From positions 1-37,640 of the forward strand of contig NZ_JANJXQ010000026.1 in the NCBI RefSeq assembly GCF_024708915.1: a DNA stretch of 37,640 nucleotides, written 5' to 3'. Below the pieces are notes generated by a model. That model worked only from the letters and a program-made list of their open reading frames with translations, was not told where the DNA came from and did no database searches. Shown here in pieces: positions 27,103 through 35,640 of this stretch. The position numbers were made by a program, and so were the translations under genes. The first letter of the stretch is position 1. Each line of letters opens with the position of its first letter. Source of the stretch: Thiobacillus sp. (GTDB lineage: Bacteria > Pseudomonadota > Gammaproteobacteria > Burkholderiales > Thiobacillaceae).

Positions 27103-28068
27103 TCACCCTGGCCCCTTTGATTCTCGCTCCGTTGCGGCGCCGCGCGCCTCCATAAATCTGGTCAGAATCGGACCACAAATCATGCCGAGGGCCAGGCGCA
27201 GGTCATTGTTAGGAATCACCATCGTGGTCGGGCGCGACATGTAAGCGTCGGGAATGCGCCTGAGCAAATCGGGAAAATCATGGCGCTCGCGGTCGCGAAA
27301 GTGGATGACGCACAGCGATTCGTCGGCCAGCGGCACGTCGCGCGCAATGAACGGGTCGGAGGTGTCCACCAGCGGCATGCGCTGGATGTTGATGTCGGTC
27401 AGGCCGAACTGGGGAACGATGTAATGGATGTAGTCGTCCATGCGGCGCAGAATCGTTTCCACCGATTCCTCGGGCGTGCACGTGCCCTTCTTGCAGTCGC
27501 GGTGGATCTTCTGTATCCACTCCAGGTTGATGGCCGGCGCCACGCCGATCAGCAGGTCCACGTGCTGGGCCACGTCGATGCCCTGGCGACCGACGCGACG
27601 GTCGATCTCCGGCGGAAAGTGGCGCGAGTCGACCTTGCGGCGCGTCCAGGTGTTGGCCATCAGGCCGCCATGCTGCCCCTCGTAGAACAAGAGATCGCTG
27701 CCCGGCTGCAGGGGCGCCCAGGGCGTGAACTCGCCCGCTTGCACCCCCAATTCCTCGCCGTGCCCGGCAGTGTGCGCATACTGGCGAACCACCCCGCTGC
27801 CGCATTCGCCATAGGTCCTGAAAAACGACTCCAGTTCCGGGAAATGATTGCACTCGGGCCCGAACCAGGAAATCTTGCGGCCGCTGCCCCGCGCTTCCTC
27901 GAGCAAGGCGGTGAACTGCCGATCGGTATAACGCCGGAACCCGTCGCCATGAACGATCGCGGGTTTGATGTTCTGGCGCTCGAAAATGAACTTGAACGCG
28001 TGGCGTATCGTGGACAGGCCAGCACCGGACGAGCCGGTGACAGCAATGATGGGATGCTGCTGGGACAT
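27103..28068 (-). CDS. Phosphoribulokinase-family protein with altered active site
   Basis: The 321-residue protein aligns along its length with proteobacterial phosphoribulokinase: MSQQHPIIAVTGSSGAG, LLFYEGQHGG, NLEWIQKIHRD, VPQFGLTDINIQRMP, VDTSDPFIARD and FMEARG. It would phosphorylate ribulose 5-phosphate in the Calvin cycle. Several positions differ from the well-studied enzyme (Rhodobacter numbering, from memory). The P-loop reads GSSGAGLS, with Leu18 for Thr; His45 is Arg (GDGFRRY); and Arg173 appears to be Lys. Asp42, Glu130, Lys187, Arg190 and Asp191 are kept. About 25 extra residues (TWTRRKVDSRHFPPEIDRRV) follow the HGG motif. It may be a divergent kinase or a paralogue with other specificity. 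No RuBisCO or other Calvin genes are in the window. Confidence 0.82.
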   Translation of the reverse strand: MSQQHPIIAVTGSSGAGLSTIRHAFKFIFERQNIKPAIVHGDGFRRYTDRQFTALLEEARGSGRKISWFGPECNHFPELESFFRTYGECGSGVVRQYAHTAGHGEELGVQAGEFTPWAPLQPGSDLLFYEGQHGGLMANTWTRRKVDSRHFPPEIDRRVGRQGIDVAQHVDLLIGVAPAINLEWIQKIHRDCKKGTCTPEESVETILRRMDDYIHYIVPQFGLTDINIQRMPLVDTSDPFIARDVPLADESLCVIHFRDRERHDFPDLLRRIPDAYMSRPTTMVIPNNDLRLALGMICGPILTRFMEARGAATERESKGPG

Positions 28069-28230
28069 GTTCGGTTATTCCCCCGGATTGGCAGAAGGCA
28101 GCAGAGCAGAAAGTTTAACCCGCGCATCTCGCGAAGAACAGAACCCGAACATCGCGAGACCCGGGACCAGTCAAGCGCTGGCACCCATTCGAGCCCTGCC
28201 TCTTGGTTCACTGCGTGTGAAATGGAGTCC

Positions 28231-28253
28231 GACCCTGAGGTTTCCCCACGAAT
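28231..28253 (+). repeat. Left terminal inverted repeat of the insertion sequence
   Basis: The 23 bases starting GACCCTGAGG are the exact reverse complement of 29572-29594. The CTGAGG at 28235 resembles IS10 ends. Confidence 0.92.
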
Positions 28254-28258
28254 ATGAC

Positions 28259-28287
28259 TTGCATATCAATTGGTTAAGCGGTAGTTT
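28259..28287 (+). promoter_or_regulatory. Weak candidate promoter of the transposase
   Basis: TTGCAT (28259-28264) and TAGTTT (28282-28287) are separated by 17 bases inside the left end of the element. The -10 match is poor (3 of 6), which would suit the low expression usual for transposases. Confidence 0.3.
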
Positions 28288-28360
28288 TCAGTAAAAACAG
28301 TGCATGCATGGCAGCGATTTAGTTTCCTTGAGGTGTCGAAGCCGCCAAGGAGATCGTGCC

Positions 28361-29572
28361 ATGCACACACAGACCATCGTAGCGCAAGTCATGCAATGCT
28401 GTTTGCCACTGATGCACGCCGCGCGCTGGCGCGCCCTGCATGATGTGGTGGTCTCTTCAGTAAACGGCCATGCGCTCAGCCTCGTTGCCCTGGCCGTTGG
28501 CACACCCCGCACAACCAACGTGCGGCATCGCGTTAAATGCGTGGACCGACTGCTGGGCAACAACCCTCTCAAAGCGCACCGCTTCGACCTCTATGCCGCG
28601 CTCGCGCGGCAGTGGCTGACGGGTTTGCCGCAACTCCTCATTGTCGTGGACTGGTCAAGCCTGACAGCGGACATGCAATGGCATTGGCTACGCGCTTCCG
28701 TCATCTGCAATGGCCGCTCGATCACCCTGTACGAAGAGGTTCATCCCCGCAAGAAGCTGGGCAGTCTTGCGGTGCATACGCGCTTCATCAAGCGACTGGC
28801 ACAACTCCTCCCCCAGAGCGCGCATCCTCCCATCGTCATGACCGATGCCGGGTTTCGCAATCCTTGGTTCCGGCTGATCGCAGCGCAAGGCTGGCAATGG
28901 CTTGGGCGGGTGCGCAACCGGGATTACGTGCGCAAAAGCAATACAGATGACTGGCTGCCCGCAAAGCTTCTATATGGACAAGCACGCACCGTGGTGGCAG
29001 ACCTGGGGGCATTTGAAACGGTACGTAATCGTCCGCTCACGTGCCGTCTGGTGCTGGTCAAGCATTCACCCAAAGGCCGTAAGCATTGCTACGCCAGCGG
29101 CAAGGAACAGAACAACAGCACGGCCAATAAATGCGCTGCGCGTTACCGCGAACCCTGGTTGTTAAGCTGCTCGCCGAGCCTGGGACATTTGAGCGCCGAG
29201 GCGGTGGTCAGACTGTATGCCCAGCGTATGCGCATTGAGGAAGCGTTTCGCGACATGAAGAATGTCGTTCTGGGTGCGGGGCTGACGTTGTCGAGAAGCC
29301 AGGGACAGCAGCGTTTGCAAGCGCTGCTGTTGATTGGTCATATCGCACAAATGGCTAAACGGCTGATTGGCGAGGCCGCGAAGAGCGCGCAACTGCATCT
29401 GCAATTGATGAGCACGTGCCGTAAAGACCGGGCAGAACTATCGGTGATGATGCTGGCAAAGCGCGTGATCGATTCGCCCACGCTGCTGCGGAAACTCAAA
29501 GCTCCGCGGCCTTATTGGTACGTGTTGCGAAGTCAGGTGAGCGCCGCAATCAACCGCGCCATGGCGGCGTGA
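28361..29572 (+). CDS. IS4-family transposase
   Basis: The 403-residue DDE transposase resembles the IS10 transposase in length and layout. Catalytic residues are visible: Asp97 (VVDWSS), Asp162 (MTDAGF) and Glu293. The IS4-family signature Y-x2-R-x3-E-x6-K is exact at Tyr286, Arg289, Glu293 and Lys300. The segments RVKCVDRLLGNNPL and ASVICNGRSITLYEE are also shared with IS10. It catalyses cut-and-paste movement of the element in which it sits. The ATG follows AAGGAG, and the stop codon overlaps the right inverted repeat. No frameshift or truncation is seen, so the element may be active. Confidence 0.93.
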   Translation: MHTQTIVAQVMQCCLPLMHAARWRALHDVVVSSVNGHALSLVALAVGTPRTTNVRHRVKCVDRLLGNNPLKAHRFDLYAALARQWLTGLPQLLIVVDWSSLTADMQWHWLRASVICNGRSITLYEEVHPRKKLGSLAVHTRFIKRLAQLLPQSAHPPIVMTDAGFRNPWFRLIAAQGWQWLGRVRNRDYVRKSNTDDWLPAKLLYGQARTVVADLGAFETVRNRPLTCRLVLVKHSPKGRKHCYASGKEQNNSTANKCAARYREPWLLSCSPSLGHLSAEAVVRLYAQRMRIEEAFRDMKNVVLGAGLTLSRSQGQQRLQALLLIGHIAQMAKRLIGEAAKSAQLHLQLMSTCRKDRAELSVMMLAKRVIDSPTLLRKLKAPRPYWYVLRSQVSAAINRAMAA

Positions 29573-29594
29573 TTCGTGGGGAAACCTCAGGGTC
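29572..29594 (-). repeat. Right terminal inverted repeat of the insertion sequence
   Basis: Exact reverse complement of 28231-28253; its first base is the last base of the transposase stop codon. Confidence 0.92.
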
Positions 29595-29736
29595 AAACAC
29601 CATATTCCGCCCCCGTCTTAATTCGGACTACAATCGGTCTTGTTCACGCTCGACCAGCCAAGTGCAAACTACGTATCGTCGAAACCTGATTTCCCAAGCC
29701 CCGGCGCCAAACAATTTCGACATGGCGCACAAAAGC

Positions 29737-29764
29737 AAAAAGCCACGGTGAACCGTGGCTTTTT
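29737..29764 (-). terminator. Rho-independent terminator of tRNA-Lys
   Basis: AAAAAGCCACGG and CCGTGGCTTTTT form a 12-bp perfect stem with a TGAA loop. On the minus strand it begins 6 bases after the tRNA CCA end and closes with a T-tract. The symmetry also allows it to work on the plus strand. Confidence 0.9.
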
Positions 29765-29770
29765 CAATTC

Positions 29771-29846
29771 TGGTGGGTCGGGCGAGATTCGAACTCGCGA
29801 CCAACGGATTAAAAGTCCGCTGCTCTACCGGCTGAGCTACCGACCC
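29771..29846 (-). tRNA. tRNA-Lys (anticodon UUU)
   Basis: The minus strand folds as a 76-base tRNA. The acceptor stem is GGGTCGG with CCGACCC, the D arm is GCTCAGCCGGTAGAGC, the anticodon stem GCGGA/TCCGT holds loop CTTTTAA with anticodon TTT, and the T arm is GCGAG-TTCGAAT-CTCGC. The 3' CCA is encoded. It is a single-gene unit with its own promoter and terminator. Confidence 0.97.
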
Positions 29847-29897
29847 GTGGATTTGGCTTGAACTGCGTGACAGAAACCGTATCCGCGAAAGCGCGAA

Positions 29898-29927
29898 ATT
29901 ATATCTGAAGCTGCGCGGCCGGGTAAA
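29898..29927 (-). promoter_or_regulatory. Sigma-70 promoter of tRNA-Lys
   Basis: On the minus strand, TTTACC (29922-29927) and a perfect TATAAT (29898-29903) are separated by 18 bases. Transcription would start near 29891, about 45 bases before the tRNA 5' end, in line with a processed leader. Confidence 0.65.
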
Positions 29928-30008
29928 GCCCTATGATGGTTTTTGTAAGGAAAACCCGTCATGCCGTCCGGCCCGCAGGCTGGATACGCGGGTGGAAAGC
30001 CCGATCGC

Positions 30009-30698
30009 TCAGGCCGAATCCGCGGGGATTGTTTTATAGCGCGTGGGGTCGGACACCCCTGCCTGCGCGAATCCCTGGCGACGCAGGCGGCAGGCATCGC
30101 ACACGCCGCAGGCGCGCCCGTCGGCATCGGCCTGATAGCAGCTCACGGTTTGTGCGTAATCGACGCCAAGCGCGACGCCGCGCTGGACGATCTGCGCCTT
30201 GGACAGATGCTGCAGCGGTGCATGGATGCGAAGCTTCGCGCCTTCGACGCCGGCACGGGTCGCCAGGTTGGCCATGCGTTCGAATGCGGCGATGAATTCG
30301 GGACGGCAGTCGGGGTAGCCGGAATAATCGACGGCATTGACGCCGATGAAGATGTCGCGCGCCCCCAGGACTTCGGCCCAGGCGAGCGCCAGCGCCAGCA
30401 TCACAGTATTGCGCGCGGGCACGTAGGTGACCGGAATGCCCGCGGTCGGGTTTTCGGGCACGGCAATGGCCGCATCGGTCAGCGCCGAGCCGCCGAAATC
30501 CCCCAGCCCCAGCCGCACCACCCGATGCTCGGCGGCCCCCAGACTTGCGGCCAGCCGCGCCGCGGCGGCGAGCTCGGCATTGTGGCGCTGGCCGTAGTCC
30601 AGGCTCAGCGCATGGCAGGCGTAACCGGCCTCGCGCGCGATCGCGAGCACGGTGGCGGAGTCCAGCCCGCCGGAAAGCAGGATGACCGCGGGTTTCAT
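30009..30698 (-). CDS. queC: 7-cyano-7-deazaguanine synthase QueC
   Basis: The 229-residue enzyme has the PP-loop [10 protein letters not shown] near the N terminus, [12 protein letters not shown], the segment [17 protein letters not shown], and the C-terminal zinc site [17 protein letters not shown]. QueC converts 7-carboxy-7-deazaguanine to preQ0 with ATP and ammonia, in the path to queuosine in tRNA. The start codon overlaps the queE stop by four bases (ATGA), showing translational coupling. queD and queF are not in the window. The gene ends the minus-strand run that begins at ruvB. Confidence 0.95.
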   Translation of the reverse strand: MKPAVILLSGGLDSATVLAIAREAGYACHALSLDYGQRHNAELAAAARLAASLGAAEHRVVRLGLGDFGGSALTDAAIAVPENPTAGIPVTYVPARNTVMLALALAWAEVLGARDIFIGVNAVDYSGYPDCRPEFIAAFERMANLATRAGVEGAKLRIHAPLQHLSKAQIVQRGVALGVDYAQTVSCYQADADGRACGVCDACRLRRQGFAQAGVSDPTRYKTIPADSA

Positions 30699-31354
30699 TT
30701 GCCCGGCACGTTGCCCCACAGCACCTTGTGCAACTGCACCTGCAGCCGCACCGGCAGCCGGTCGGCCAGGATCCAGTCGGCCAGTTGCGCCGGCGGCAGT
30801 TCGCCCTGCACCGGCGAAAACAGGATCGGGCAGATCCGTGCGAGGTTCCGGGCCTGAATGATCTCGCGTGCCCATTCGTAGTCGGCGCGGTCGGCCAGGA
30901 CGAACTTGATTTCGTCGTGCGGTGTGAGATGGGCGAGGTTCTCCCAGCGGTTGCGCGCCGCCTCGCCCGATGCCGGCGGCTTGATGTCGACGATGCGCGA
31001 CACCCGCGGATCGACCTTGCCGATATCGAGCGCGCCGCTGGTTTCCAGCGACACCGAATAGCCGGCGTCGCACAGCACGGCCAGCAACGGCAGGCAGTTT
31101 TTTTGCGCCAGCGGCTCGCCGCCGGTGACGCACACCGTGGGCACGCCGTATTCCGCCACCCGCGCCAGCAATGCGCCCAGGGTCACGGTTTCGCCCCCCT
31201 GGAAGCTGTAAGGCGTGTCGCACCAGCGGCAGCGCAGCGGACAGCCCGACAGGCGGATGAACACCGTCGGCAAACCCGCGCGGCTGGTTTCGCCCTGGAG
31301 GGACAAAAACACCTCCGTCAGGCGCAGCGTAGTAGCGGGGGCATACGATTCCAC
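30695..31354 (-). CDS. queE: 7-carboxy-7-deazaguanine synthase QueE (radical SAM)
   Basis: The protein is about 219 residues from the GTG at 31354. It has the N-terminal [18 protein letters not shown], a radical-SAM cluster motif CPLRCRWC (Cys-x3-Cys-x2-Cys), CVTGGEPL for SAM binding, and ETSGALD. QueE rearranges 6-carboxy-tetrahydropterin to 7-carboxy-7-deazaguanine. An in-frame GTG at 31486, six bases after cpoB, would add 44 non-conserved residues; I favour the shorter form by family length, but its ribosome site is weak. It overlaps queC and follows cpoB on the same strand. Confidence 0.93.
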   Translation of the reverse strand: MESYAPATTLRLTEVFLSLQGETSRAGLPTVFIRLSGCPLRCRWCDTPYSFQGGETVTLGALLARVAEYGVPTVCVTGGEPLAQKNCLPLLAVLCDAGYSVSLETSGALDIGKVDPRVSRIVDIKPPASGEAARNRWENLAHLTPHDEIKFVLADRADYEWAREIIQARNLARICPILFSPVQGELPPAQLADWILADRLPVRLQVQLHKVLWGNVPGK

Positions 31355-31492
31355 ATGGGCTTCAGCGTCTTCATGTTGCCGCTCGGTCGACCCTGCCGCC
31401 GCGGTCTCCCCTGTATGCCCTTCAGGATACTCGCTGGAACAAGCACGGCCTGCCTCTGGCGGGCGGAGCGTAACGGGGCCGGACACGGGAGC

Positions 31493-32269
31493 CTACTTGA
31501 ATGCGGCCAGCCGGCGGGTGGCGATATTGGCCGCGTTGGTGCCGGGATATTTGGCTACCAGTTCTTCGAGCGTTTTGCGCGCGCCGTCGATGTTGTCGAG
31601 CGCGATCTGGCTGGCGGCGATATTGAGTTGCGCGTCGGGCACCTTGGCGCTGGCGGGATAGACCGCTACCAGTTTCTGCTGGTGCGCCAGCGCGGATTTG
31701 TAATCCTTCAGGGCGTAATACGAATAGCCGATCCAGTATTGCGCATTGGAGGCCAGCGCGCTATCGGGATACGCCTTGAGAAAGCCCTTGAATCCGGCAA
31801 TGGCGCCCGCGTAGTTGGCTTCGCGGAAATGGCCGAGCGCCGCTTCATAGCCGCGTGCTTCAAGTTGCGGATCCGGCTGTGGCGTGGCGGCGGCGGATGC
31901 GGGTGCGGCGGCGACCGGTGCGGCAGGCGCGCTGGAGGGTTCCGCGGCAACCGGCGCCGGTTTGGCTGCTTTGGCGAGGTCCGTTACGCGCTGGTCGAGG
32001 TCGACATACAGGTCGTTCTGCCGCTTGCCCAGCGTGTCCAGCTGGTGCGCCTGGACTTCCGCCTGACCTCGCAGCCGGGCGATTTCGGCCTTGAGCGTTT
32101 CGACTTCCGTCAGCAGACCCAGCAATTGCTGATTTTGCTGAATCGCACCCTCCAGCTTGCCGATGCGGGCATCGAGCGCCTGCACCTGGCGGGCGAGCTC
32201 GGCGGTGTCCGCCCGCGCCGGCTGGGCCAGCGCGAGCACGACGGAAGCGAGAATCAAACCGTAGCGCAT
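31493..32269 (-). CDS. cpoB: Cell division coordinator CpoB (YbgF)
   Basis: The 258-residue periplasmic protein has a signal peptide (MRYGLILASVVLALAQPARA), an N-terminal coiled coil (VQALDARIGKLEGAIQQNQQ, continuing to about 100), an Ala/Pro-rich linker at about 105-140, and a C-terminal TPR domain (YEAALGHFREANYAGAIAGF, YWIGYSYYALKDYKSALAHQ, LEELVAKYPGTNAANIATRR). CpoB links Tol-Pal constriction with PBP1B peptidoglycan synthesis at division. I chose the ATG at 32269. It follows pal by nine bases, the usual last gene of the tol-pal cluster. Confidence 0.94.
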   Translation of the reverse strand: MRYGLILASVVLALAQPARADTAELARQVQALDARIGKLEGAIQQNQQLLGLLTEVETLKAEIARLRGQAEVQAHQLDTLGKRQNDLYVDLDQRVTDLAKAAKPAPVAAEPSSAPAAPVAAAPASAAATPQPDPQLEARGYEAALGHFREANYAGAIAGFKGFLKAYPDSALASNAQYWIGYSYYALKDYKSALAHQQKLVAVYPASAKVPDAQLNIAASQIALDNIDGARKTLEELVAKYPGTNAANIATRRLAAFK

Positions 32270-32278
32270 CAAAACCGC

Positions 32279-32854
32279 TTACTCGTCGGCATACACCACA
32301 TCGGTGCGGCGGTTCTCGGCGTACGCTTCCTCGGTGCTGGCTTCATTGCGCGGCTTTTCCTCGCCGAAGCTGACCGCTTCCAGCTGCGCTTCGGCCACGC
32401 CCAGCACGCCCAGCGCCTTGCGCACCGCTTCGGCACGCTTTTGCCCCAGCGCCAGGTTGTATTCGCGGCTGCCGCGTTCGTCGGCATTGCCCTGCAGAAT
32501 CACGCGCGCATCGCGCTTGGACAGCAGATAGCCCGCATGCGCTTCGAGCACCGGACGGTATTCGGCCTTCACCACGAAGCTGTCGAAATCGAAAAATATG
32601 CTGCGGGTAGACAGCGGGCTGGCCGGGTTCTTCCGCGGATCGCCGGCATAGCTGCCATCCAGCGCGCTGCCCGCCACGCCCGCGCCACCCAGCGCAGAGG
32701 TTTCGGTGCCGGCGGCCTTGCCGGCAGCGGCGCCCTGCCCGGCACTGGCAGCGTTGCCGCCGGTGCGGTCTTCAACGGTTGCTTGCGTGCCGCCGGTGGT
32801 GCCGCACGCAGACAGGGTCAATGCCAGCAGAATGGGCCAGAAAATCTTGTTCAT
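32279..32854 (-). CDS. pal: Peptidoglycan-associated lipoprotein Pal
   Basis: The 191-residue lipoprotein has a lipobox signal (LALTLSAC, Cys17), a Gly/Ala/Thr-rich spacer, and the OmpA-like domain. Seen are IFFDFDSFVVKAEYRPVLEA, ILQGNADERGSREYNLALGQ, KRAEAVRKALGV and a final ENRRTDVVY. Pal is anchored in the outer membrane and binds peptidoglycan and TolB. The ATG has a strong GGAGGAGAG site. It lies 99 bases after tolB and nine before cpoB. Confidence 0.96.
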   Translation of the reverse strand: MNKIFWPILLALTLSACGTTGGTQATVEDRTGGNAASAGQGAAAGKAAGTETSALGGAGVAGSALDGSYAGDPRKNPASPLSTRSIFFDFDSFVVKAEYRPVLEAHAGYLLSKRDARVILQGNADERGSREYNLALGQKRAEAVRKALGVLGVAEAQLEAVSFGEEKPRNEASTEEAYAENRRTDVVYADE

Positions 32855-32953
32855 CAGTCTCTCCTCCCTATTAATGAAAACGGTTTGGCGCGAGAGCGGC
32901 ATGGGTTTCACCCCCCGCAGCGTCCCTCGCCTCGAAACAAATATACCCGGCCC

Positions 32954-34228
32954 TCATGGTCCCCAGGCCGGTTCGCGGGCATCGACGCCCGACTCGGACA
33001 GACGCGCGCGCGTTTTGCCATCCAGGCTCACCGTGCCCAGTATCCCACGTCCACCCTCTACGGTGGCATACAGGACGGCCTGGCCATTGGGCGCAAAGCT
33101 GGGCGATTCGTCACGCGCGGTATCGGTCAGCACACGGGTCTGTCCGGAAGCCAGTTCATGCAGCACCACGCTGAACCGCCCCCCATCACGGCTGATGTAG
33201 GCGAGGTGCCGTCCATCCGGGCTGATCGCGGGGGAAACATTGTAACTGCCGTTAAAAGTCACGCGTTTGGGTTCGCCGCCGCTGGCCGCCATACGATAGA
33301 TTTGTGCGCTGCCGCCGCGATCCGAGGTGAAATACAGGGTTTGCCCATCGGGAGAAAACACCGGCTCGGTATCGATATTGCCGCCCCTGGTCAGCCGGGT
33401 AAGCCCACTGCCGTCGGCGTTGATCAGATAAATCTGCGACGCCTCGTCGCGCGTCAGCACCACGGCCAGGCGCCTGCCGTCGGGCGACCAGGCCGGCGCC
33501 GAATTGGAGCCCTTGAATGCCGCTAGCTTGCGGCGGGCGCCGTCCTGCAAGGACTGCACATACACAATGGGCTTCTTGTCTTCGAACGACACGTATACCA
33601 GGCGGCTGCCGTCGGGCGAGAACATCGGCGAAATCAGCGGCTCGACAGAGCGCACGACGGTGCGCGGGTTTTGTCCGTCGGCATCGGCCACGCGCAACTC
33701 GAAGGACTTGCCCTGCTTCTGCACATAAGCGATGCGGCTGCCGAATGCGCCCGGGACGCCGGTCAGCCTTTCATACACGATATTGGCAATCTGGTGCGCT
33801 GTCGCACGCCATTGCGCCGCCGAGATGGTGTAGCTGTAGCCCGCCAGCTGCGTCTGCTTGACCACGTCGAGCAGACGAAAACGGATTTCGAAGCGGCCAC
33901 CTGGCAATGCGGCCACCTGGCCGATCACCATGGCGTCCGCCCCCTTGCTTCGCCAGGCATCGTAGTTGACTTGTGCGGACTCGGCCGGCTGCGGCATCCC
34001 GCCGACATCCACCAGCCGGAATTGGCCGCTACGGTTGAGGTCGTCCCCCGCAATCTGGGTCAGCGTGGGCACAGGCTGGCCCGGCGCGGCCTTGAACGGC
34101 ACCATTGCCACCGCGATCTTGTTGGCCGCACCGCCGATCACCTGGATTTCCATCGCCGCCCGCGCAGGGAACGAGGCGCCCAGCAAGGCAAAACACAACA
34201 GAGGCAACAGCAAAACAGCACGCAACAT
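32954..34228 (-). CDS. tolB: Tol-Pal system periplasmic protein TolB
   Basis: The 424-residue protein has a signal peptide (MLRAVLLLPLLCFALLGASF, cleavage after ARA), an N-terminal domain (IAVAMVPFKAAPGQPVPTLT), and a six-blade beta-propeller. Blade repeats are seen, for example SPMFSPDGSRLVYVS, APAWSPDGRRLAVV, EPVFSPDGQTLYFTS and SPAISPDGRHLAYIS. TolB couples TolA movement to Pal release in the periplasm. I chose ATG 34228 over an in-frame TTG 21 bases upstream because the signal peptide starts there. It lies 113 bases downstream of tolA. Confidence 0.95.
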   Translation of the reverse strand: MLRAVLLLPLLCFALLGASFPARAAMEIQVIGGAANKIAVAMVPFKAAPGQPVPTLTQIAGDDLNRSGQFRLVDVGGMPQPAESAQVNYDAWRSKGADAMVIGQVAALPGGRFEIRFRLLDVVKQTQLAGYSYTISAAQWRATAHQIANIVYERLTGVPGAFGSRIAYVQKQGKSFELRVADADGQNPRTVVRSVEPLISPMFSPDGSRLVYVSFEDKKPIVYVQSLQDGARRKLAAFKGSNSAPAWSPDGRRLAVVLTRDEASQIYLINADGSGLTRLTRGGNIDTEPVFSPDGQTLYFTSDRGGSAQIYRMAASGGEPKRVTFNGSYNVSPAISPDGRHLAYISRDGGRFSVVLHELASGQTRVLTDTARDESPSFAPNGQAVLYATVEGGRGILGTVSLDGKTRARLSESGVDAREPAWGP

Positions 34229-34341
34229 GGGGACTGGAATCTCGATCAAAAGCCCTTGATAGGGTAGGTCAGTTTAGCATAGGCCGCATGCCGGGCTTTT
34301 TGCCGCGCGCCGCCTGCGGCCTTGCGCCGGACGCATCCGGC

Positions 34342-35196
34342 TCACTCTTTGGGGCGATGGACGAAAGAAAGTTCCGGCACGAATGCGGCGCGTGCGTCCC
34401 GATCGGCCGGCAACGGCAGGGGGGAGGATTTTTCGATGGCGCGCACCACCGCCTCGTCGTACGCCGCATTCCCGCTGCTCTGCGTCACCCGCACGCTCTG
34501 TACTTCACCGGTAGGCAACAACCTCACCGCGCAGCGCACTTCAGGATTGCCTTGCAGGTTGTCGGGCAGCCGGGTATTGCCGCGCACCTTGGCGCTGATC
34601 TGGTCGCGGTGCTGCCCCACGACGCGCGCCAGTTCGGCCTGCCGCTTGCCGGCGGCGGCACGTTCCGCGGCCTGTTTCATGGCCAGCGCCGCGCTGGCCG
34701 CCTCCTCGTCCGCCGTCCGCTGCATCAAATCCTCTTCCATCTGGCGCAGCAGCTCACGTTTTTTCTGTTCGGCCAGCTGTTTTTCGCGCGCCTTTCTGGC
34801 AGCCTCGGCGCGGACTTGCTCTTCCTCGGCCTGGATGGCCTTGAGTTTTTGCAGGCGCTCGGTTTCGGCCTTCTTTTTTTCCAGCGCAATGTCGGGGGCC
34901 TTGGGCAGCGGCGGCTCGTCCACCACCGGCTTGGGTGCGGGCGCGGCCTTGACCGGCTCAGGCGTTTTCACCGGAAGCGGGGGCGGCGGCTCGGGCGGCT
35001 TGGCCGCGACGGGCGGCACGACCTTGGGCAGGGTTTCCCACAAATCGACCATCACCGGCGCGGGATGCTGGGTCTGCCATGACACGCCGAACACCAGCAG
35101 CAGCACAAAGACGGCGTGCACACCCAGCGCCAGCACGCCGGCCGCAAGGCGGGGAGCCGGGCGGGAGACGGAAGGCGCGTCTGCCGGAAGGTTCAT
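34342..35196 (-). CDS. tolA: Cell envelope protein TolA
   Basis: The 284-residue protein has one membrane helix near the N terminus (LAAGVLALGVHAVFVLLLVF) and a proline-rich stretch. A long Ala/Lys/Glu-rich coiled helix (about 100-190, for example LEKKKAETERLQKLKAIQAE) leads to a C-terminal TonB-like domain (VRCAVRLLPTGEVQSVRVTQ). TolA spans the periplasm and links TolQR energy to TolB and Pal. Its start overlaps the tolR stop by four bases. The helical domain is shorter than in E. coli (421 residues), which is common in betaproteobacteria. Confidence 0.94.
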   Translation of the reverse strand: MNLPADAPSVSRPAPRLAAGVLALGVHAVFVLLLVFGVSWQTQHPAPVMVDLWETLPKVVPPVAAKPPEPPPPLPVKTPEPVKAAPAPKPVVDEPPLPKAPDIALEKKKAETERLQKLKAIQAEEEQVRAEAARKAREKQLAEQKKRELLRQMEEDLMQRTADEEAASAALAMKQAAERAAAGKRQAELARVVGQHRDQISAKVRGNTRLPDNLQGNPEVRCAVRLLPTGEVQSVRVTQSSGNAAYDEAVVRAIEKSSPLPLPADRDARAAFVPELSFVHRPKE

Positions 35197-35603
35197 GGGG
35201 CCGGACGGGCAAGCAGTCCGATGCGGGTGATCTGCGCCTGCTGCAAGAGCGTCATCGTATTCATCACTTCCTCGTAACGGACATTCTTGTCCGCCGCGAT
35301 GACCACCGGCTGATCCGGCAAGGCGCGATGCAGCGCAGCGATTTCGTCCGCCAGCGCCGATTTCGTCACCGCCCGCGCGCTGCCGCCGGTCGCGCGATTG
35401 CGCAGCTGATATTCACCCGACTCCTTGATGATGATTTCCAGCGGTTGCGCCGGCGACTGCGCCGTCTTGCCGACGCTCGGCAGGTCGACCTGACCGGGGT
35501 TGATGAAAGGCGCTGTCACCATGAAGATGACGAGCAGCACCAGCATCACGTCGATCATCGGCACGACGTTGATCTGGGCGACCTGTTTGCGGGTCCGCGC
35601 CAT
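35193..35603 (-). CDS. tolR: Tol-Pal system protein TolR
   Basis: The 136-residue protein is an ExbD/TolR homologue. It has one membrane helix near the N terminus (INVVPMIDVMLVLLVIFMVT) with the conserved Asp that carries protons, and a periplasmic part ending in VMNTMTLLQQAQITRIGLLA. With TolQ it forms the proton-driven motor of the Tol-Pal machine. It overlaps tolA by four bases but is unusually separated from tolQ by 128 bases of palindrome-rich DNA, so translational coupling with tolQ is lost. Confidence 0.95.
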   Translation of the reverse strand: MARTRKQVAQINVVPMIDVMLVLLVIFMVTAPFINPGQVDLPSVGKTAQSPAQPLEIIIKESGEYQLRNRATGGSARAVTKSALADEIAALHRALPDQPVVIAADKNVRYEEVMNTMTLLQQAQITRIGLLARPAP

Positions 35604-35616
35604 GCTTTAACCCAAA

Positions 35617-35632
35617 TGTCGCATACGCGACA
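35617..35632. repeat. Small hairpin in the tolQ-tolR gap
   Basis: TGTCGC and GCGACA pair around an ATAC loop just upstream of the tolR start on its coding strand. It could influence tolR translation. Confidence 0.4.
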
Positions 35633-35640
35633 CGTTGCCC

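Larger units (their letters stand above)
28231..29594 (+). mobile_element. Insertion sequence, IS4 family, IS10-like group (complete)
   Basis: The element is bounded by 23-bp perfect terminal inverted repeats (28231-28253 and 29572-29594) and carries one intact transposase gene. The inner ends begin CTGAGG, closely like the CTGAGAG ends of IS10, so the true boundaries are probably 28235 and 29590 (1356 bp). I see no 9-bp direct repeat at either boundary choice. The flanks continue the inverted symmetry imperfectly for about 12 more bases. It sits between the phosphoribulokinase gene and tRNA-Lys and does not break a recognisable gene. Confidence 0.9.

Noticed and set aside
30728..33526. 932-codon plus-strand open frame opposite queE, cpoB, pal and tolB
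   Set aside because: All four minus-strand genes are unambiguous; the long frame results from high GC and few stop codons.
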